Notes under the pieces: model-generated
Told to the model about the DNA's origin: nothing
Database searches by the model: none
What the model saw: only the letters and a program-made list of their open reading frames with translations
Program-made: the position numbers and the translations under genes
Shown here: in pieces, positions 7,140 to 9,951 of the stretch
Layout of the letters: every line of letters starts with the position of its first letter
How positions within the stretch are numbered: the first letter of the stretch is position 1
Origin: Candidatus Omnitrophota bacterium
GTDB taxonomy: Bacteria; NPL-UPA2; BS750m-G34
DNA length: 9,951 nucleotides
Assembly (NCBI GenBank): GCA_016783345.1
Contig: JADHWT010000040.1
Coordinates: forward strand, 1-9,951
Direction of reading: 5' to 3'

Positions 7140-7701
7140 TTATTGAACCTTTGAGCAGTATCTTTCGTCTTTTTATTATATTAACTATGAAAGAATCCTT
7201 CTTCATAAATTTTTCTTGAAACTCTTTACTAGAATAGATATTGTAATTGATCTCTCTTTGCAGCCTTTTTTCTAAAGATTCTATCTTTTGTATCAGTCTA
7301 TCTTCATCAGGTTTTCCTACTATCAAAAGGTCGATATCGCTTGCGCTATTTTCTTTATTCTGAGCAAAAGAACCGTAGATAAATGATAATTCTATCCCAA
7401 CCATACTATTAATCATATCCTTAAGCGCGCCATTAACCCCTATGGTTTTAAATATAATTGAGCGGAGCTCTGAATATAAAGGGCTTTTCTTATTTACGGA
7501 ATAATGCTTTTGGTTTCCTCTCTTGTAAGAGGTAAATATACCGGCATTTTCAAGCCTATATAGTTCTTTTGAAATATTTCCGGGATCTTCACTCAAAATA
7601 GAGGCAATTTCGCGCACGTATAAATTAGAGTTGGGATTAGTAAAAAAATGGGCTAATAATTTTTGCCGTGTTCTTGACCTTTTGATGTTCAGAACATCCA
7701 T
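7126..7701 (-). CDS. HTH-MNT nucleotidyltransferase antitoxin of the HEPN-MNT module
   Basis: This 191-residue two-domain protein begins with a winged helix-turn-helix of ArsR/MarR type at about 1-75: YVREIASILSEDPGNISKELYRLENAGIF, then a basic wing KRGNQKHYSV. A minimal nucleotidyltransferase (polymerase-beta fold) occupies about 100-191, with the signature IYGSFAQ (108-114) and SDIDLLIVG (121-129). G110-S111 and the D122-x-D124 metal pair are intact. The third carboxylate position, near INYNIY (151-156), carries Asn. In HEPN-MNT systems this domain neutralises the HEPN toxin, in one studied case by AMPylation. The fused HTH suggests it also represses its own promoters, which carry repeated inverted TTGTAG/CTACAA sites. 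The ATG at 7701 lies about 17 bases from the predicted transcription start, with AAAGGA upstream. Confidence 0.9.
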   Translation of the reverse strand: MDVLNIKRSRTRQKLLAHFFTNPNSNLYVREIASILSEDPGNISKELYRLENAGIFTSYKRGNQKHYSVNKKSPLYSELRSIIFKTIGVNGALKDMINSMVGIELSFIYGSFAQNKENSASDIDLLIVGKPDEDRLIQKIESLEKRLQREINYNIYSSKEFQEKFMKKDSFIVNIIKRRKILLKGSINEIC

Positions 7702-7724
7702 AATCGTTGTTTCCTTTTACAACG

Positions 7725-7753
7725 ATTGTAGTAAATTTCTACAACAATGTCAA
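7725..7753 (-). promoter_or_regulatory. proximal promoter P1 of the HEPN-MNT operon, with operator
   Basis: On the minus strand, TTGACA (7753-7748), a 17-bp spacer and TACAAT (7730-7725) give a near-consensus promoter. An inverted repeat TTGTAG-7 bp-CTACAA (7726-7744) covers the -10 box and spacer. Transcription should begin near 7718. Confidence 0.8.
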
Positions 7754-7780
7754 GTAAAATCCGGCCACAAAAAAATCCTG

Positions 7781-7812
7781 TTGACTACATTTGTAGTCAA
7801 AAATGACTACAA
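7781..7812. repeat. three alternating operator half-sites (TGACTACA/TGTAGTCA)
   Basis: TTGACTACA and TGTAGTCAA (7781-7800) are 9-bp perfect arms 2 bp apart. The middle arm, as TTGTAGTCA (7791-7799), pairs again with TGACTACAA (7804-7812) 4 bp away. The middle half-site can therefore pair with either neighbour, an arrangement suited to cooperative repressor binding. The likely binder is the HTH-MNT protein. Confidence 0.7.
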
Positions 7813-7818
7813 TGTCAA
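7790..7818 (-). promoter_or_regulatory. distal promoter P2 of the HEPN-MNT operon
   Basis: TTGACA (7818-7813), 17 bp and TACAAA (7795-7790) on the minus strand form a second promoter 65 bp upstream of P1. Both begin TTGACATTG and place the TACAA -10 inside a repeat arm, so P2 and P1 look like a diverged tandem duplication. P2 may be weaker. Confidence 0.55.
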
Positions 7819-7837
7819 GAAAATTCCTATGGGGGCT

Positions 7838-9922
7838 TTATTTGACCGATTTGGCCTCGATAGTAATGGTCTTTGACTCGGATTTATTCAACGCGAAGCT
7901 GAATACCGGCAGGATACAGCTTGCCTGGTAGTTCTGCTTTATATCTTCTTCTGACTGGGAAATGGTGTAAATGGGGAACCTGTAAACCTTGCCTGCCTTC
8001 TCTGAGAAGCTTATCTCTATCTTCAGATTCTCGATCTTATCATCCAGGATAAGGGAATCGGCTGATAATAACTCCTTTTTGGTATCATCCTGGGTAAGAG
8101 CAAAATTTAGCTCCGGGGCGAAATTTATGTGAAGCCTTCCTGAAGAAAGGCTGGTAATCTCATATCGGACGCTGACTGAATCCTTATCCGGGAAAAAAAG
8201 GAATCTCTTTACTACCTTTATCTCTTTGAGGCCTGCCTGTCCTTCTCTCTCAATTTCGATATAGGGATTTTTCTCTATCTCTAAATTTACCTTATTATAA
8301 TGGCTGTTTATGAAATCTCCCTGTTCCTGATAGCGATTACCAGAGACCTCTTTCAAGCCCAGGCCATCGGGGAGAAAATGTTCCAGGAATAAGCCCCGGC
8401 GATGGTTATCATAAATAAGCCGCTTAGAGGCCGTCTCCTGACCGGAAAGATGATGTTCGTGAATGGAGGCGGGTTTTTTCCCTTTTGGGCTTTCTGCTGC
8501 CAGCTGTTTTAACTTTCTGTGATAGGGCTCTCTCCTCCGGGAGAGGGTATTGAGGATATTGAGCGAATTATATTTCATATCCCACTCGGTAATTGCCCCG
8601 CCTTCATTTGCGTCTATAATAAATGTGCTCTTTGGCGTGTTTACGATAAATTCCTCATGGCCATCACAATCAAAATCGTTTTCACTTATCTCTACCCAAG
8701 GCTTGTCTTTATATTCGATGGAATCCAGTATCCTATCCGCGGAGATCAAGTGTTTATATACGGCTGCGCGCAGGAAATAAAGATAGAGCCCGTTAAATAC
8801 ACCGTGCCAGTAAGCACAGTTGCACTGGGAACGGAATAGCTCTCTCTTGGCCTCCCGGAGTTTCTCAGCTTGTGGTTTGGGGCTTGCGGCTTGTAGTTTA
8901 TTGAGTCTCTTGCTGACCAGCAGCATCCTCTTATGCATATGGTTAGACTCAGGATATTTCACAAAAAAGTTTCTCCAGAACCCTCCTCTGATAAAGTCTA
9001 CATACCTATCGTAACTCCCCTTTGCTTTTAATTCATTCAATATGCCTTTAAACCTCTCCGCGGACTCTGTCGGCAGGGCCCACTCACTCATCTCCTGATA
9101 AGACGCGGCCGGTATATATATCCTTCCCCGCGGCTCTTCCTTAGCCATATAATCTGTGATCTTTGGGGTCTTAAGCCATGAAGAATTATCACTTAGAAGC
9201 TTCAGAAACTTATTAAGCCATCCCTTCTTATAGACCCATTCATTGGTCCCCGGCCACTCTCCGAATTTTTCTCCGTCATCGGCATAGACCACGCAGGTCT
9301 TCTTATAGGTATCTCTTATCTTTTGAAAATAATCTATGGCCTGCTTCGGGGGCTTAAAGGGAATGAGATAACGTAAAATCTTATCGGAAGGAAAGATGCT
9401 TACGCACCTGGCATTCTCTTCTGTCAGGTAGTATCCATAAAGCTCATCTTGGGTAAGGCCCGCATATCTTAAGTGGGCATCATCGATAATGGTATATTTA
9501 ACCCCTGCCTTTGAGAGAGTCTCTGCCAGGTGAGGCTCCCATACCCTCTCCGCCAGCCAGGCTCCTGAAGTAGAAGAACCAAACTCATCCTTTAAGAATT
9601 CGTAGAGCATCTTTATCTGTCCGATGCCATCTTCCGAGGGCAGGCCTGAGAGAATGGGTTCATAAAAACCGCCGCCGATAAGCTCTATCTGCTGAGCTTG
9701 AAGCAGCTTTTTTATCTTTACTAAGAGCGAAGGCCTATACTGCTTAAACCATTCCAGGAGGCAGCCGCTGTAATGCAGATTGAATCTTATATCCGGAAAT
9801 TCCGCGATAGTATCCAGGAATGGCTCATAGCACCTGTCGCAGGCCTTCTCAATGACAGGGCCGAGGTTGCCTACCGGCTGATGAAAATGAATGACTATTA
9901 AAAAATTAAACTTTTTATCCAT
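7838..9922 (-). CDS. GH57 4-alpha-glucanotransferase / alpha-amylase
   Basis: This 694-residue cytoplasmic glycoside hydrolase family 57 enzyme transfers or cleaves alpha-1,4-glucans (glycogen, maltodextrins). The five GH57 motifs are visible: HFHQP (12-16), GGGFYEP (83-89), WLAERVWEP (122-130) with Glu125 as expected nucleophile, YADDGEKFGEWPG (213-225) with the catalytic Asp at 215/216, and NCAYWHGVFNGLYLYFLR around 400. A middle helical region (about 300-380) and a long C-terminal beta-rich part (about 410-694) match the DUF1925 and DUF1926 domains of the Thermococcus litoralis glucanotransferase type (659 residues). There is no signal peptide. The frame stays open nine codons beyond the ATG to the window edge but has no start codon there, and MDKKFNFLIVIHFHQP is a normal beginning. 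The Shine-Dalgarno (GAGA) is weak. No terminator is seen after the stop, so read-through into the toxin-antitoxin operon is possible. Confidence 0.95.
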   Translation of the reverse strand: MDKKFNFLIVIHFHQPVGNLGPVIEKACDRCYEPFLDTIAEFPDIRFNLHYSGCLLEWFKQYRPSLLVKIKKLLQAQQIELIGGGFYEPILSGLPSEDGIGQIKMLYEFLKDEFGSSTSGAWLAERVWEPHLAETLSKAGVKYTIIDDAHLRYAGLTQDELYGYYLTEENARCVSIFPSDKILRYLIPFKPPKQAIDYFQKIRDTYKKTCVVYADDGEKFGEWPGTNEWVYKKGWLNKFLKLLSDNSSWLKTPKITDYMAKEEPRGRIYIPAASYQEMSEWALPTESAERFKGILNELKAKGSYDRYVDFIRGGFWRNFFVKYPESNHMHKRMLLVSKRLNKLQAASPKPQAEKLREAKRELFRSQCNCAYWHGVFNGLYLYFLRAAVYKHLISADRILDSIEYKDKPWVEISENDFDCDGHEEFIVNTPKSTFIIDANEGGAITEWDMKYNSLNILNTLSRRREPYHRKLKQLAAESPKGKKPASIHEHHLSGQETASKRLIYDNHRRGLFLEHFLPDGLGLKEVSGNRYQEQGDFINSHYNKVNLEIEKNPYIEIEREGQAGLKEIKVVKRFLFFPDKDSVSVRYEITSLSSGRLHINFAPELNFALTQDDTKKELLSADSLILDDKIENLKIEISFSEKAGKVYRFPIYTISQSEEDIKQNYQASCILPVFSFALNKSESKTITIEAKSVK

Positions 9923-9951
9923 AACGTTCTCAACTACTTCAAGGACGGACC

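Noticed and set aside
9923..9951. N-terminal extension of the GH57 enzyme beyond 9922
   Set aside because: The frame is open to the edge but contains no ATG, GTG or TTG, and the ATG at 9922 places HFHQP at the usual distance from the N-terminus. The visible bases may be the end of an upstream gene, which cannot be identified from 29 bases.

Overview
The window looks bacterial, and every supported gene lies on the minus strand, so transcription runs from high to low coordinates. No rRNA, tRNA or other taxonomic marker is present. The GH57 glucanotransferase, tandem galT-type genes, AT-moderate composition and short heptad and palindromic intergenic repeats resemble genomes of uncultivated lineages such as Ca. 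Omnitrophota. That is an impression from memory, not a determination.

Layout in transcription order: (1) 9922-7838, a GH57 4-alpha-glucanotransferase/amylase with its catalytic motifs intact; (2) 7837-6690, an AT-rich toxin-antitoxin module, made of an HTH-MNT nucleotidyltransferase antitoxin and an overlapping HEPN toxin, preceded by two tandem promoters built into TTGTAG/CTACAA inverted repeats; (3) 6689-3340, a carbohydrate block of galT-like paralog 1, galT-like paralog 2 and gap (GAPDH), with its own promoter, a palindromic repeat in the leader and heptad tandem repeats in both internal gaps; (4) 3291-1810, a GHKL (Hsp90-like) ATPase of unknown role, placed 48 bases after gap and followed by a hairpin terminator; (5) 1624-1, an AbiEi/AbiEii module that runs off the left edge, driven by a consensus promoter whose -10 box is the centre of a 34-bp perfect palindrome.

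The metabolic genes fit together: the GH57 enzyme remodels or opens alpha-glucans, the GalT-type enzymes move hexose-1-phosphates and nucleotide sugars, and GAPDH carries carbon through lower glycolysis. The interspersed genes are accessory. Two different toxin-antitoxin modules, each using a polymerase-beta-fold nucleotidyltransferase but in opposite roles, flank the galT-galT-gap-ATPase block.

The most unusual points are: galT-like paralog 1 has Arg where GalT has its nucleophilic His and has also lost the NKYPA-type nucleotide-binding loop, while its neighbour keeps both; the uncharacterised GHKL ATPase sits between gap and AbiE; both toxin-antitoxin modules share a design with the -10 box inside the operator; and short repeats have settled in the galT/gap intergenic gaps. 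The longest stretch without a gene is 241 bases (1569-1809). It holds the AbiE promoter/operator and the ATPase terminator.
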